A stretch of DNA of 64,000 bases, taken from the NCBI RefSeq assembly GCF_014138625.1, contig NZ_JACJHY010000003.1, positions 1 through 64,000 of the forward strand, in the 5' to 3' direction. The DNA comes from Aminobacter ciceronei. Its GTDB lineage: Bacteria; Pseudomonadota; Alphaproteobacteria; Rhizobiales; Rhizobiaceae. The notes under the pieces are model-generated. The model was not told the origin of the DNA, ran no database searches, and saw nothing but the letters and a program-made list of their open reading frames with translations. Positions 35,798 through 43,827 of the stretch are shown piece after piece. Within the stretch, counting starts at the first letter, position 1, and each line of letters begins with the position of its first letter. The translations under genes were made by a program, and so were the position numbers.

Positions 35798-37270
35798 TCA
35801 GGCGCCTAGTGCCACGCCGTCCTTGCGCTTGTCCGAGCCGCCGAGCAGGCCGCCGTCTTCGTCGCGCACAACGAATTGCGCACCGCCGAAATCGCTGCGG
35901 CCGGCCAGTTCGCCGGCACCTTCCGGATCGCTGTAGCCTGCGTCGCGCAGCGTCCTGACGATCGCATCCGGCGTGCCCGGTTCGATCGCCAGTGCCATAT
36001 CGCCCTCCAACCGCCAGCGCGGGGCATCGATGGCTGGCTGCAGCTTCTCACCCCAGGCGGCCAGACGGACCATCATCTGGACGTGGCCTTGCGGCTGCAT
36101 GGCGCCACCGACGACACCGAAGCCGGCATGGAAGCGGCCGTCCTTCAACGTCGCCGCCGGGATTACCGTGTGGTAGGGCCGCTTCGACGGCCCCGGCCCG
36201 TTGATGTGGCCCGGTTCGGAAAAGCCTAAGCCCCGATTCTGCAGCACGAAGCCGCAGCCGGGCACGGCGATGCCGGAGCCGAAACGCTTGAAGATGCTGC
36301 TCATCAGCGTCACCGCCAGGCCATCCTTGTCGACGACAACTGTGCAGACCGTGTTGCCCGATGGATCGGCGACGATTTTCTTGGCCTTGGCCATGGCGCG
36401 GCCGACTGCTTCGACCATGGCACGCGTGGTCGTCGGATCATCCCGGTCGAGCGGCAAGGCATCGAGTTCCTCCAGCGCGTCGAGCACGGCCATGCCGTGG
36501 GTGTTGGGCGGGCATTCGAGCACTGTCAGGTCACGGAACTTTCGTTCGAGCGGCAGCACGAAATCGCCGCGATGGTTGGCGAAATCCTCAGCCGTCAGCA
36601 GCCCGCCCCTGGTCTGGTTCGCTGCCGCTGCTTGGCGGGCCGGGGTACCGAGATAGAAGGCATCCGGCCCATCGGCGGCGATTGCCCGCAACATTGCCGC
36701 CAGCTCGGGATTGGCGAACCGTTCGCCTTCGCGCGGCGTGCTGCCGGCGCTGTAGAGTTTTCCTGCAACCGGGTCGAGCTTGATCACCGGCTCGAACACT
36801 GCCCATTCGCGCGCGGTGATCGGCAGGACGGCAAAACCGTCGGCGGCGAGCGCGATGGCTGGAGCGATCAATTGGGCAAAGGGCAGGCGGCCAAAGCGGG
36901 CATGCAGGTCGAACCATCCGCGCACCGCGCCGGGCACGGTGACCGACAGTCCGTGTCGTTCGGGGATGCGCCGGTTCGGCAGGTTTTCCAACGCCTCGAC
37001 CGACAATGCGGCCGGCGAGCGGCCGGTGCCATTGTAGCTGGTGGCATGGCCGTCTGGTTCAACCAGCATCGCCAGAAGGTCGCCACCGATGCCTGTCGCC
37101 ATTGGCTCGACGACGCCGAGGATTGCATCCGCGGCGATGGCCGCGTCGACCGCGGTGCCGCCTGCGGCCAGCATGTCCTGGGCGGCGCGGGCGGCGAGCG
37201 GGTGCCCGGTCGCCACCATCGCGGTTTCGCTGCGAACGCCTGCGTTGCCGTGTGTCTCGGATCTGTCCAT
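35798..37270 (-). CDS. Gamma-glutamyltranspeptidase-like Ntn hydrolase, cytosolic
   Basis: A 490-residue member of the gamma-glutamyltransferase family. The maturation site is preserved: T307 in GNTVCTVVVDKDG aligns with the autocatalytic Thr of TTHxSVVDxDG. The start (GHPLAARAAQDMLAAGGTAVDAAIA) and GGDLLAML are also typical. There is no signal peptide, unlike periplasmic GGT, and the length is shorter, so a cytosolic role such as that of HpxW-type (oxamate amidohydrolase) or other GGT-like amidases is likely. It leads a two-gene operon with the SDR, with an island operator variant (site 6) 50 bases before the start. Confidence 0.88.
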   Translation of the reverse strand: MDRSETHGNAGVRSETAMVATGHPLAARAAQDMLAAGGTAVDAAIAADAILGVVEPMATGIGGDLLAMLVEPDGHATSYNGTGRSPAALSVEALENLPNRRIPERHGLSVTVPGAVRGWFDLHARFGRLPFAQLIAPAIALAADGFAVLPITAREWAVFEPVIKLDPVAGKLYSAGSTPREGERFANPELAAMLRAIAADGPDAFYLGTPARQAAAANQTRGGLLTAEDFANHRGDFVLPLERKFRDLTVLECPPNTHGMAVLDALEELDALPLDRDDPTTTRAMVEAVGRAMAKAKKIVADPSGNTVCTVVVDKDGLAVTLMSSIFKRFGSGIAVPGCGFVLQNRGLGFSEPGHINGPGPSKRPYHTVIPAATLKDGRFHAGFGVVGGAMQPQGHVQMMVRLAAWGEKLQPAIDAPRWRLEGDMALAIEPGTPDAIVRTLRDAGYSDPEGAGELAGRSDFGGAQFVVRDEDGGLLGGSDKRKDGVALGA

Positions 37271-37318
37271 CGCTGTCGTTCCAATCCTGGTTCAGGCCTT
37301 CGATCATCGCCCTTGCAA

Positions 37319-37329
37319 CATACTGTATG
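37319..37329. promoter_or_regulatory. Island operator site 6 (CATAC-T-GTATG)
   Basis: CATACTGTATG is a perfect odd palindrome containing ATACTGTAT. It lies 50 bases upstream of the GGT-like gene on the minus strand. Together with site 7 it controls the divergent promoter gap 37271-37440. Confidence 0.6.
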
Positions 37330-37388
37330 CGTCATGTCGCCGTGATCACCTGCACGACAGTAGAATGCGACTTGCGCCGATGTCAATT

Positions 37389-37406
37389 TGGTATACAGTA
37401 TTCTAA
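37389..37406. promoter_or_regulatory. Island operator site 7 (GGTATACAGTATTC)
   Basis: TTTGGTATACAGTATTCTAAA includes ATAC-T-GTAT on the opposite strand (core CAGTAT 37396-37401). It lies 40 bases before the start of the first diiron protein gene and is nearly identical to site 8, which stands before the paralogous gene. Confidence 0.68.
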
Positions 37407-37440
37407 ATCGAGTTTGACATATCGAAGACAGGGGAACCGC

Positions 37441-38199
37441 ATGACCAAGCCGATGAACCCGGACGAATTTCGCACCGCGCTGGAAAACGCCATCAAGGGC
37501 AAGAGCGCCAACAAGTCGCCATTCAGCCTCGCCTGGGCCAGCGGCAAGCTGAGCCGCGACCATCTCTCGCGCTGGGCCGAGAACCACTATCATTATGTCG
37601 GGCCGTTCGCGGATTACCTCGGCTACATCTATTCCCGCATGCCTGAGCAATATGTCGAGGCCAAGGATTTCCTGCTCGCCAACATGTATGAGGAAGAGAT
37701 CGGCGGCGACCGCCACACCGACCTGCTGATCCGTTTCGGCGAAGCATGCGGCACATCCAGAGAGCGCATGACCGACCCGGAGAACATGTCGCCGACGACA
37801 CGCGGCCTGCAGAGTTGGTGTTATGCGGTGGCGATGCGTGAGGATCCGATCGTTGCCGTTGCCGGACTGGTGGTCGGCCTCGAATCCCAGGTGCCGTCGA
37901 TCTATCGCAAGCAGACGCCGACGCTGCGCGACAGTTACGGCTTCAGCGACGAGGAGGTCGAGTTCTTCGACCTGCACATCGTGTCCGACGAAATCCATGG
38001 TGAGCGTGGCTACCAGATCGTTCTTGAGCATGCGCGTACGGTCGAGATGCAGGAACGCTGCCTCAAGATCTGCGAGGTCGGCGCCCAGATGCGCCTGCTC
38101 TACACCACGGCCCTCTACAACGACTATGTTGCCGAGGATGTGAAGCTCGGCCGCGTTGCGCCGATGGAACCCGAACTCGCCGGCATCGGCGGGGTTTGA
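37441..38199 (+). CDS. Haem-oxygenase-like diiron oxidase (HDO; TenA/PqqC-fold), copy 1
   Basis: A 252-residue all-helical protein of the TenA/PqqC/CADD superfamily. The diiron ligand set known from CADD and related HDO enzymes fits exactly in spacing: E85-x6-H92 in YEEEIGGDRH, E148 in GLESQVPS, and H179-x3-D183-x2-H186 in DLHIVSDEIH. This argues for an O2-activating diiron enzyme rather than a thiaminase. GGGGAA precedes ATG 37441. A [2Fe-2S] ferredoxin gene follows after nine bases, a small unknown gene and a second ferredoxin come next. A paralogue ~92% identical in protein is at 47211. The substrate is unknown; HDO enzymes known so far carry out N-oxygenation, C-C cleavage or desaturation. 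Confidence 0.85.
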   Translation: MTKPMNPDEFRTALENAIKGKSANKSPFSLAWASGKLSRDHLSRWAENHYHYVGPFADYLGYIYSRMPEQYVEAKDFLLANMYEEEIGGDRHTDLLIRFGEACGTSRERMTDPENMSPTTRGLQSWCYAVAMREDPIVAVAGLVVGLESQVPSIYRKQTPTLRDSYGFSDEEVEFFDLHIVSDEIHGERGYQIVLEHARTVEMQERCLKICEVGAQMRLLYTTALYNDYVAEDVKLGRVAPMEPELAGIGGV

Positions 38200-38208
38200 G
38201 GCACGCAC

Positions 38209-38517
38209 ATGCCGACAGTCGTGATCCATAGCAAGGGTGAGGCCTTCTCAGGCGAGGTCAAGGAGGACACCAACCTCGTCGTCCGCGCCGGCATCAAGCA
38301 GTTTCCCTATCCGCACCTCGCTTACAAATGCGGCATGGGAAAATGCGGCACCTGCGCCAGCCGCATCCTCGCCGGCGCCGAGCACCTGCCCCCGCCCAAC
38401 TGGAAGGAGAAGAAGCAGCTCGGCGACAAGATCGACGAGGGTTTTCGGCTCGTCTGCCAGCTGTGGATCAAGAACGACATCGAACTCCGCCAGGAGAAGG
38501 TGACGGAGCAAGCCTAG
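38209..38517 (+). CDS. [2Fe-2S] ferredoxin 1
   Basis: A 102-residue plant-type-fold ferredoxin. Cluster ligands follow C-x4-C-x2-C in YKCGMGKCGTCASRI with the fourth cysteine in FRLVCQLW. It is encoded nine bases after the HDO protein and so probably donates electrons to it. A longer loop between the third and fourth cysteine (LPPPNWKEKKQLGDK) is typical of the family of ferredoxins encoded with oxygenases. A shared intergenic repeat begins directly after the stop. Confidence 0.9.
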   Translation: MPTVVIHSKGEAFSGEVKEDTNLVVRAGIKQFPYPHLAYKCGMGKCGTCASRILAGAEHLPPPNWKEKKQLGDKIDEGFRLVCQLWIKNDIELRQEKVTEQA

Positions 38518-38519
38518 CT

Positions 38520-38547
38520 GCGGTTTTCCGTCCGGAATTGCGCAAGA
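38520..38547. repeat. Second copy of the 28-bp dispersed intergenic repeat (inverted)
   Basis: The 28 bases beginning GCGGTTTTCCGTCC are the exact reverse complement of 34917-34944. This copy lies directly behind ferredoxin 1, inside the HDO operon, and lacks the second arm of the hairpin seen at 34.9 kb. Confidence 0.7.
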
Positions 38548-38652
38548 CAAAGTGAGTTCGCCACGCCGGAGGGGCGCGGCACTTCCCGAACAGTTTGCCG
38601 GCAACGCTTCGGTGGTGTCGGCGTGACCAGCAATCAGCATGAGGTGGACGAT

Positions 38653-38952
38653 ATGTATGTGGTTCTGACGACCAAGCCGGGCGAGTTCCGGACCGAAATG
38701 AGCCCCGGCGTGCAGCCGGTCGAAACCTACGACTACATCTTCTACGGCCGCAAGCGCGCCAGCTTCACCATCGCCAAGCTGACCGACCAGGACCAGACGC
38801 GCATCCGCATCGTCGAGGACGAGCCGCCGCAGATCGAGAACAACGTGCCGTGCAAGCTGTTCGAGAAATTTTCGTCCGTCGAGGACGCCCGCCACGAGCT
38901 CAAGACGCTCACCACCTACGGCAGCATGGACATCCAGCTCAAGCTGGTCTGA
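38653..38952 (+). CDS. Small protein of unknown function between two ferredoxins
   Basis: A 99-residue soluble protein, MYVVLTTKPGEFRTEMS..., with no cysteine cluster, signal peptide or membrane segment and a mixed alpha/beta appearance (FTIAKLTDQDQTRIRIVED). I do not recognise its family. GAGG lies eight bases before ATG 38653; an earlier in-frame GTG at 38623 is possible. Its place between two ferredoxins in a diiron-oxidase operon suggests a component or regulatory (effector) protein of the oxygenase, by analogy with MmoB/DmpM in other diiron systems, though it shows no visible similarity to them. Confidence 0.75.
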   Translation: MYVVLTTKPGEFRTEMSPGVQPVETYDYIFYGRKRASFTIAKLTDQDQTRIRIVEDEPPQIENNVPCKLFEKFSSVEDARHELKTLTTYGSMDIQLKLV

Positions 38953-38977
38953 CCGGCCAACAGCATCGAACGCGCCG

Positions 38978-39271
38978 ATGATCAACATCACCTTCATCAC
39001 CAACGACAACAAGCAGGTGTCCGCGCCCGAAAACAGCAATCTGCTGCGCGTGTCGCTGCGCGAGAAGGGGGGCATCCCCTTCAAATGCGGCGGCGGGCTG
39101 TGCGGCACCTGCAAGTGCCGGATCGAGACCGGCATCGAGAACACCGATGCCGTCAAGCCCAAGGAACGCAACCACCTGACTTCAGACGATCTTGCCGCCG
39201 GTTTCCGCATGGCCTGCCAGACCTTCGTGCTCGGCGATGTCGCCGTCTCCTGGGTGCCAAAAGGACGCTGA
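38978..39271 (+). CDS. [2Fe-2S] ferredoxin 2
   Basis: A 97-residue plant-type-fold ferredoxin with ligands in FKCGGGLCGTCKCRI and FRMACQTF. It differs clearly from ferredoxin 1 (shorter loop between the cysteines, different termini), so it may serve another step or another partner. It follows the unknown small gene by 25 bases and precedes the aldehyde dehydrogenase gene by 74 bases. Confidence 0.9.
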   Translation: MINITFITNDNKQVSAPENSNLLRVSLREKGGIPFKCGGGLCGTCKCRIETGIENTDAVKPKERNHLTSDDLAAGFRMACQTFVLGDVAVSWVPKGR

Positions 39272-39345
39272 GCAGGGTGCGCCGAGGCGCATTCTCGAAG
39301 CAGAACGACCGCCGAAGCAAACGACTCCCCGAAAGCAAACGACCA

Positions 39346-40800
39346 ATGACAGAGCGACACCTGAACTACATCGCCGGCGAGTGGCAGCCAGCTTTTGGCG
39401 GCACCACCTTCGAGGACCGCAATCCCGCCGACGAGCGCGACCTCATCGGCCTGTTCCCGGATTCTGACGCTGCCGATGTCACTGCCGCCATCTCAGGCGT
39501 CTCGGCCGCCTGGCCGGCCTGGGCGGCGCAGTCGCCAGAGGTTCGCGCCGACGTTTTGTTCCGCGCCGCCGACATCATGGCCCGACGCGCCGACGAGATC
39601 GCCACCGAGCTGACCCGCGAGGAAGGCAAGACGCTGACCGAGGCACGCAACGAGGCCCGGCGCATCGCCGCCAACTTCCGCCTCTATGCCGGCGAGGCGC
39701 TGCGGCTCAATGGCGAGACTTACCCGAGCGACAGCGCACAACTGGTGCTGTCGCTGCGCCAGCCGGTCGGCGTGGTCGCAGTCATCACGCCGTGGAACTT
39801 CCCGCTGTCGATGGCCGCCCGCAAGCTCGGCCCGGCACTCGCCGCCGGCAATGGCGTCGTGTTCAAGCCGTCCGAAATCACGCCGCTGATGGGCCAGCGC
39901 CTCGTCGAGGTGCTGCTTGAGGCCGGCCTGCCACCAAAGCTCGTGGCGCTCGTCCAGGGCAAGGGCGCGAAGGTCGGTCAGGCGATCACCGCAAGCGCCG
40001 GTGTCGACGCGCTGACCTTCACCGGCTCCTATGCGGTCGGCAAGCAGATCGCGGCGTCGCTCTCCACCGACACCCGCGTCCAGCTTGAAATGGGCGGCAA
40101 GAACGCGACCGTCGTGCTGGTCGACGCCGGCATCGACAAGGCCGTCGCCACCATCGAGCGCGGCGCCTTCGGGCTCACCGGCCAGGCCTGCACCGGCACC
40201 AGCCGCGTGCTCGTCGCCCGCCCGCTTTATGCCGAACTGGTGGCGCGGCTCGAAAAATCGGCCTCCGCCATCAAGGTCGGCCCGGGCATGGCAGAAGGCG
40301 TGCAGATGGGGCCGCTTGCCACCCGCGTGCAATACGACAAGGTACTGGCCTATGTCGGCATCGCCCGCGAAGAGGGCGGCCGGGTCGTTGGCGGCGATGC
40401 GCTGCGTGAGGCCGACTCGAACCTGGCGCATGGCTATTTCGTCCGGCCCGCCGTCGTCTCCGACCTGCCGGAGACCAGCCGTCTGTGGCGTGAGGAGATT
40501 TTTGGGCCGGTCGTCGCGGTGCGCCCGATCGACAGCCTCGACGAGGCGATCAAGCTGGCCGACGACACCGAATACGGCCTCGCCGTGTCGCTGGTGACGG
40601 GTGATCTGCCGTCGGTGCTGCGCTTCGCCCGCGAGACCCAGCACGGCATCGTCAAGGTCAACAGCCCGACAACCGGTGTGTCACTCAACGCGCCTTTCGG
40701 CGGCCTCAAGCATTCGAGCAATCAGGCGGCCAAGGAGCAGGGCGGGGCCAACGTCATGGACTTCTACAGCCGCATCAAGAGCATCTATCTTGGGGCCTGA
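39346..40800 (+). CDS. NAD(P)-dependent aldehyde dehydrogenase
   Basis: A 484-residue ALDH superfamily enzyme. The cofactor/oxyanion segment [11 protein letters not shown], the general base in [12 protein letters not shown], and the nucleophilic Cys in GQACTGTSR are all present. It would oxidise an aldehyde to a carboxylate, for example a semialdehyde released by the oxygenase or amine oxidase of the island. ATG 39346 is selected from homologous starts ([13 protein letters not shown]). Conserved neighbours are the ferredoxin upstream and a permease gene one base downstream. The sequence resembles 2,5-dioxovalerate/succinate-semialdehyde type ALDHs; the substrate is inferred only. Confidence 0.92.
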   Translation: MTERHLNYIAGEWQPAFGGTTFEDRNPADERDLIGLFPDSDAADVTAAISGVSAAWPAWAAQSPEVRADVLFRAADIMARRADEIATELTREEGKTLTEARNEARRIAANFRLYAGEALRLNGETYPSDSAQLVLSLRQPVGVVAVITPWNFPLSMAARKLGPALAAGNGVVFKPSEITPLMGQRLVEVLLEAGLPPKLVALVQGKGAKVGQAITASAGVDALTFTGSYAVGKQIAASLSTDTRVQLEMGGKNATVVLVDAGIDKAVATIERGAFGLTGQACTGTSRVLVARPLYAELVARLEKSASAIKVGPGMAEGVQMGPLATRVQYDKVLAYVGIAREEGGRVVGGDALREADSNLAHGYFVRPAVVSDLPETSRLWREEIFGPVVAVRPIDSLDEAIKLADDTEYGLAVSLVTGDLPSVLRFARETQHGIVKVNSPTTGVSLNAPFGGLKHSSNQAAKEQGGANVMDFYSRIKSIYLGA

Positions 40801-40801
40801 C

Positions 40802-41506
40802 ATGCTCCAGTCCCTGACTGAGCTGATGCCTGGCGACTTCGTGCCGGGCCATCTCGTCGGCATGGGCGCCATGGTCTCGGCGCCGCTCGCGGTGCTGTTC
40901 TTTCCCGAGATGGCGCCCGGGCCGCTGCTGGTGTTGGGCGCCGGCCTGGCACTGCTCGGCCTGCTCCGCGATTTCGATGCCGTCGACTGGCCGAGCGTGA
41001 CGACGTTGATGGCCGGACGTGCCGGCGGCACGCTGCTTGCCGGCGCCACGCTCGCCGCCCTGCCGACCAATGCATTCTCGATCGTCTTTGCGCTGTTGAT
41101 CCTCGCCGGTGTTGGCCTCAGCTTCGCCGGCTGGAAGGTCAGGGCGTCTCACCCCAACATGGCGATCGCCGGCCTCGCCTCCGGCCTGATGGGCACGATT
41201 ACCTCGTCCGGTGCGCCGCCCTTTGCCATAGTCATGCAATATGTGCCGCCGCGCCAGATGCGGGCGACCATCAGCTGCGTCTTCTTCGCCGGCGCCATCC
41301 TGTCGCTATTGATGTTGGCATATGTCGACCGTTTCACCCTGCCGCAGCTCTGGCTTGGCATCCTGCTGTTCCCGCTGATGCTTGGTGGCTTCTTCGTCTC
41401 CGGCCGGTTCCACCGCTATTTTTCGCCGCGTGGCGTGCGTTTACTGCTGCTCACCATGTCCGGCCTCGGCGCGCTCGGCATCCTCGCGAGGACGGTCGTC
41501 CCATGA
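40802..41506 (+). CDS. TauE/SafE-family permease
   Basis: A 234-residue membrane protein with about seven to eight hydrophobic helices. The glycine-rich GLASGLMGTITSSGAPPFAIVMQY is the family motif of the second repeat. TauE/SafE proteins export sulfite, sulfoacetate or other small organic anions. The start is one base after the aldehyde dehydrogenase stop and the end overlaps the next gene (ATGA), so it belongs to the HDO operon and may export or import an anionic intermediate. Confidence 0.85.
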   Translation: MLQSLTELMPGDFVPGHLVGMGAMVSAPLAVLFFPEMAPGPLLVLGAGLALLGLLRDFDAVDWPSVTTLMAGRAGGTLLAGATLAALPTNAFSIVFALLILAGVGLSFAGWKVRASHPNMAIAGLASGLMGTITSSGAPPFAIVMQYVPPRQMRATISCVFFAGAILSLLMLAYVDRFTLPQLWLGILLFPLMLGGFFVSGRFHRYFSPRGVRLLLLTMSGLGALGILARTVVP

Positions 41507-42423
41507 GCCTGCCCCACATATCAGACGAGCTGGTCGAGGCTGCCGTCTCCGCCGCCGAGGCGCGCGAGGTGCTGGCCGATGCCTTTCTGCGTTTCGGCCG
41601 CGAGGAGGCGGCGATGCAGGCGCGCATCCGCAGCGATGCCGGCGGCGTCAAGCTGTCGACCCTGGGCGCGGTCATCCCCGGACAGGAGGTGGTCGGCGCC
41701 AAGGTCTACACCACCATCAAAGGCCAGTTTTCCTTCATCATCCTGCTGTTCTCCTCGGTCGACGGCCGCGCGCTCGCCACCTTCGATGCCGGCGCCATCA
41801 CCAAGCTCCGGACCGCCGGCTGCTCGGTCATATCGGCCCAGCACCTCGCCAGGCCGGAGGCCTCGACGCTCTCCGTCTTCGGCTCCGGTCCGCTCGGACG
41901 GGCCCATGCGGTGCAGATGGCCGAGGCCTTCCCGCTCCGGCGCGTGCTGCTTGTCAGCCGCTCGTCCGATCCTGCATCGGCGGTAGAACTTGAAGCCGCC
42001 TGCGGCATCCCCACGCGACTGGCCACGGCCGAACAGGCGGCCGCGGAAGCCGACATCCTGGTCACCGCCTCGCGTTCGCCATCCGCGCTGTTTTCGGGCG
42101 ACCTGCTCAAATCAGGCTGTTTCATCGCCGCCGTCGGCTCGAGCCTGCCCAACACCCGCGAGCTCGACGACCGGGCGATGGCCCGTGCTTCGCTCGTCGC
42201 CGTCGAATGGCGCGAACAGAGCCAACGCGAGGCAGGCGATCTCGTGCTCGCGGATCCCACGGCGCTCGTTTCGGACAAGATCGTCGAGCTCGGCGAAATC
42301 CTCGCCGGCAAGGCACGCGGCCGCACCAGCGAGGACGAAATCACTATCTACAAGTCAGTCGGCGTCGGCCTGCAGGACATAGCCCTTGCGGGACTGGTTT
42401 ACCGACGGATCGTCGGCGGGTAA
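41503..42423 (+). CDS. Ornithine cyclodeaminase / mu-crystallin family protein
   Basis: A 306-residue NAD(P)-binding protein. The Rossmann motif is FGSGPLGRAHAVQM and the substrate loop VVGAKVYTTIKGQFSF has the conserved lysine environment of the family; DLVLADPTALVSDKIVELGE is the usual C-terminal signature. Family members either deaminate and cyclise ornithine, or reduce cyclic or linear imines (ketimine reductase, alanine dehydrogenase-like). In this operon, after an amine oxidase and an aldehyde dehydrogenase, imine reduction or amino acid dehydrogenation is reasonable. It is the last gene of the HDO1 operon. Confidence 0.88.
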   Translation: MSLPHISDELVEAAVSAAEAREVLADAFLRFGREEAAMQARIRSDAGGVKLSTLGAVIPGQEVVGAKVYTTIKGQFSFIILLFSSVDGRALATFDAGAITKLRTAGCSVISAQHLARPEASTLSVFGSGPLGRAHAVQMAEAFPLRRVLLVSRSSDPASAVELEAACGIPTRLATAEQAAAEADILVTASRSPSALFSGDLLKSGCFIAAVGSSLPNTRELDDRAMARASLVAVEWREQSQREAGDLVLADPTALVSDKIVELGEILAGKARGRTSEDEITIYKSVGVGLQDIALAGLVYRRIVGG

Positions 42424-42429
42424 TTGCCT

Positions 42430-42732
42430 CTAAGGCTGAGTTGACGAGGGGTGCCTGACCGAGAATACGCGATACAGGCATGCAGCGGCAGACATCAGCC
42501 AGAATACGACGACAAGATAGGCGGTGGCGGTCGATCCGACGCACTCACCCTCTTTGATAGCGCAGGAGTTGGTCACGCCGGTAAGCAGGAAATACCCACA
42601 CACCACCAGCGTGCCCGATGTGAGTGCCGCACTGATGACGCGGTGGCTTCCGCCAGACGTGAGCAGGATCGTCGCCAGCCTCGCAGCCAGTGGCGCAACG
42701 ATCATCAGGCCCATCGCATAGACAGTTGCCAT
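42430..42732 (-). CDS. Small membrane protein, unknown function
   Basis: A 100-residue protein with three hydrophobic segments (residues ~3-25, 33-52 and 68-88) and a short basic C-terminus. The sequence MATVYAMGLMIVAPLAARL is a plausible start. It is convergent with the HDO1 operon and has no recognisable family. It marks the left edge of the segment unrelated to the catabolic island. Confidence 0.6.
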   Translation of the reverse strand: MATVYAMGLMIVAPLAARLATILLTSGGSHRVISAALTSGTLVVCGYFLLTGVTNSCAIKEGECVGSTATAYLVVVFWLMSAAACLYRVFSVRHPSSTQP

Positions 42733-42782
42733 AGCTGCAATCCCGCTCTCATCGTTAGCTTATCCGATACCTGGCATACCCT

Positions 42783-43049
42783 CTATCCCTTCTTCGCCGC
42801 CTGACGTGCCTGCTGCAGGCTGACCACGCCTTCCCGTGAGATGGTGTAGTTGCCGCCGTTGCGGGAGACCACCAGACGCTTCGCCTTCAGCACCTTGAAT
42901 TCGGCGAGGCCGGCGCCCTCGAGCGACCACCCTTCCCGGGTGACGAACGACGCTTCCAGTGGTCGGTTTCTGGTGTCTTTTTCCAGGATGATGGTGCCGC
43001 CAAACGACAGCACTTCGAGCGCTTTGCGCTCCTTCTTCGAGATATTCAT
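42783..43049 (-). CDS. yjhX: YjhX-family toxin-like protein (UPF0386)
   Basis: An 88-residue protein matching the YjhX family end to end: it opens MNISKKERKALEVLSFGGTI, as the enterobacterial one opens [20 protein letters not shown], and shares FKVLKAKRLV in place of FKKLKTKKLI. In E. coli YjhX is described as a toxin, possibly inhibiting topoisomerase, with YjhQ, a GNAT protein, as antitoxin. No antitoxin gene is adjacent here, so it may be an orphan or not be a toxin. I start at ATG 43049; the frame upstream to 43094 is probably not translated. Confidence 0.82.
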   Translation of the reverse strand: MNISKKERKALEVLSFGGTIILEKDTRNRPLEASFVTREGWSLEGAGLAEFKVLKAKRLVVSRNGGNYTISREGVVSLQQARQAAKKG

Positions 43050-43274
43050 GAAGTTGTGAGTCCGCAGTCCCAGCGCCAATGCACCGGGCGTCATCCACCA
43101 TGGCGAGCAAAGAGCTCACCGGTTTGGCTGAACACGGCCCCGGTCCACGCGATGCGTGAAGCGGGGCTTTAGCGGGACTCAAAAGAACAGGTCATGATGG
43201 CGCGGAGCTATAGGTCAGATTGCGGCATGCTTAAGGCAGTTGCTTTGTCGAACGGCGGTTATGTCCGGCTGAGA
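43050..43274. other. Gap upstream of the yjhX-like gene
   Basis: About 225 bases containing the yjhX promoter region and the 3' end of the next gene. I see no further gene and no clear structure. Confidence 0.35.
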
Positions 43275-43619
43275 TCAGCGCCCCTGCAGGACGCGGATCA
43301 ATTTGCTGTTGTCAGCGGTGGTGGAATCAAGATTGCGGTAGTCCTGGTAGGTGATGCGGTTTCTGGCCATGCCGTTGATCATGCGCTTGCAGAAGGTTTG
43401 CGCATAGTTGCTCGGGTTGATGTTGAACACCGTTGCCATATCGGCCTTGTCCTTGGCCGGGCGTGCATTCTCACGCTTGATGCAGTTCGCCATGATCTCG
43501 CGTTTGAGGGCGGGGCTGCCGCTAAGTGCCGTCTGAGCAGTCTTGTATTCGCCTTGCGACATTGTCGTGCAGCCCGCGACAATTGCGGAAAGGCCAAGCA
43601 AGGTTACCTTACGGGTCAT
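43275..43619 (-). CDS. Small lipoprotein, unknown function
   Basis: A 114-residue protein with a lipoprotein signal: MTRKVTLLGLSAIVAGC, lipobox SAIVAGC, Cys at 17. The mature part is hydrophilic and carries MANCIKRENA and FCKRMINGMARNRITYQDYRNLD, a pattern I associate with small exported proteins of rhizobia without known role. The frame extends upstream, but ATG 43619 gives the signal peptide. Confidence 0.72.
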   Translation of the reverse strand: MTRKVTLLGLSAIVAGCTTMSQGEYKTAQTALSGSPALKREIMANCIKRENARPAKDKADMATVFNINPSNYAQTFCKRMINGMARNRITYQDYRNLDSTTADNSKLIRVLQGR

Positions 43620-43827
43620 GATGTGCGTCCGGGCGTGAAAATTGATTGAAGCAAATGATCGGAACAAATCGCCTACTGCAACAGCTAGGAATTTTCGTCA
43701 ACTGTCAGTTGAAAATAAAGACGCGCACTGACGTGGCGTTATGAAAGGTGAAGATTGATTTAGTGAAATCTATATTAGCTGTGGCTTTTGTTTAATGTGG
43801 CGCCGTCACGGTCTCCGGCCAATGCGA
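43620..43827. other. AT-rich intergenic region
   Basis: About 210 bases, visibly more AT-rich than the surroundings. It includes CAAC-tgtca-GTTG flanked by TTTTC and AAAA around 43690-43715, a small inverted repeat that might be an operator for the lipoprotein gene. No gene seen. Confidence 0.4.

Noticed and set aside
37006-37440. An N-terminal extension of the first HDO protein to 37006
   Set aside because: It would run through the GGT gene start and two operators; the paralogue at 47211 starts at the equivalent ATG.
37441-38199. Thiaminase II (TenA) or PqqC function for the HDO proteins
   Set aside because: The TenA-type active-site cysteine pattern is not evident and the six metal ligands of diiron HDO proteins are all present; no thiamine or PQQ genes are nearby.
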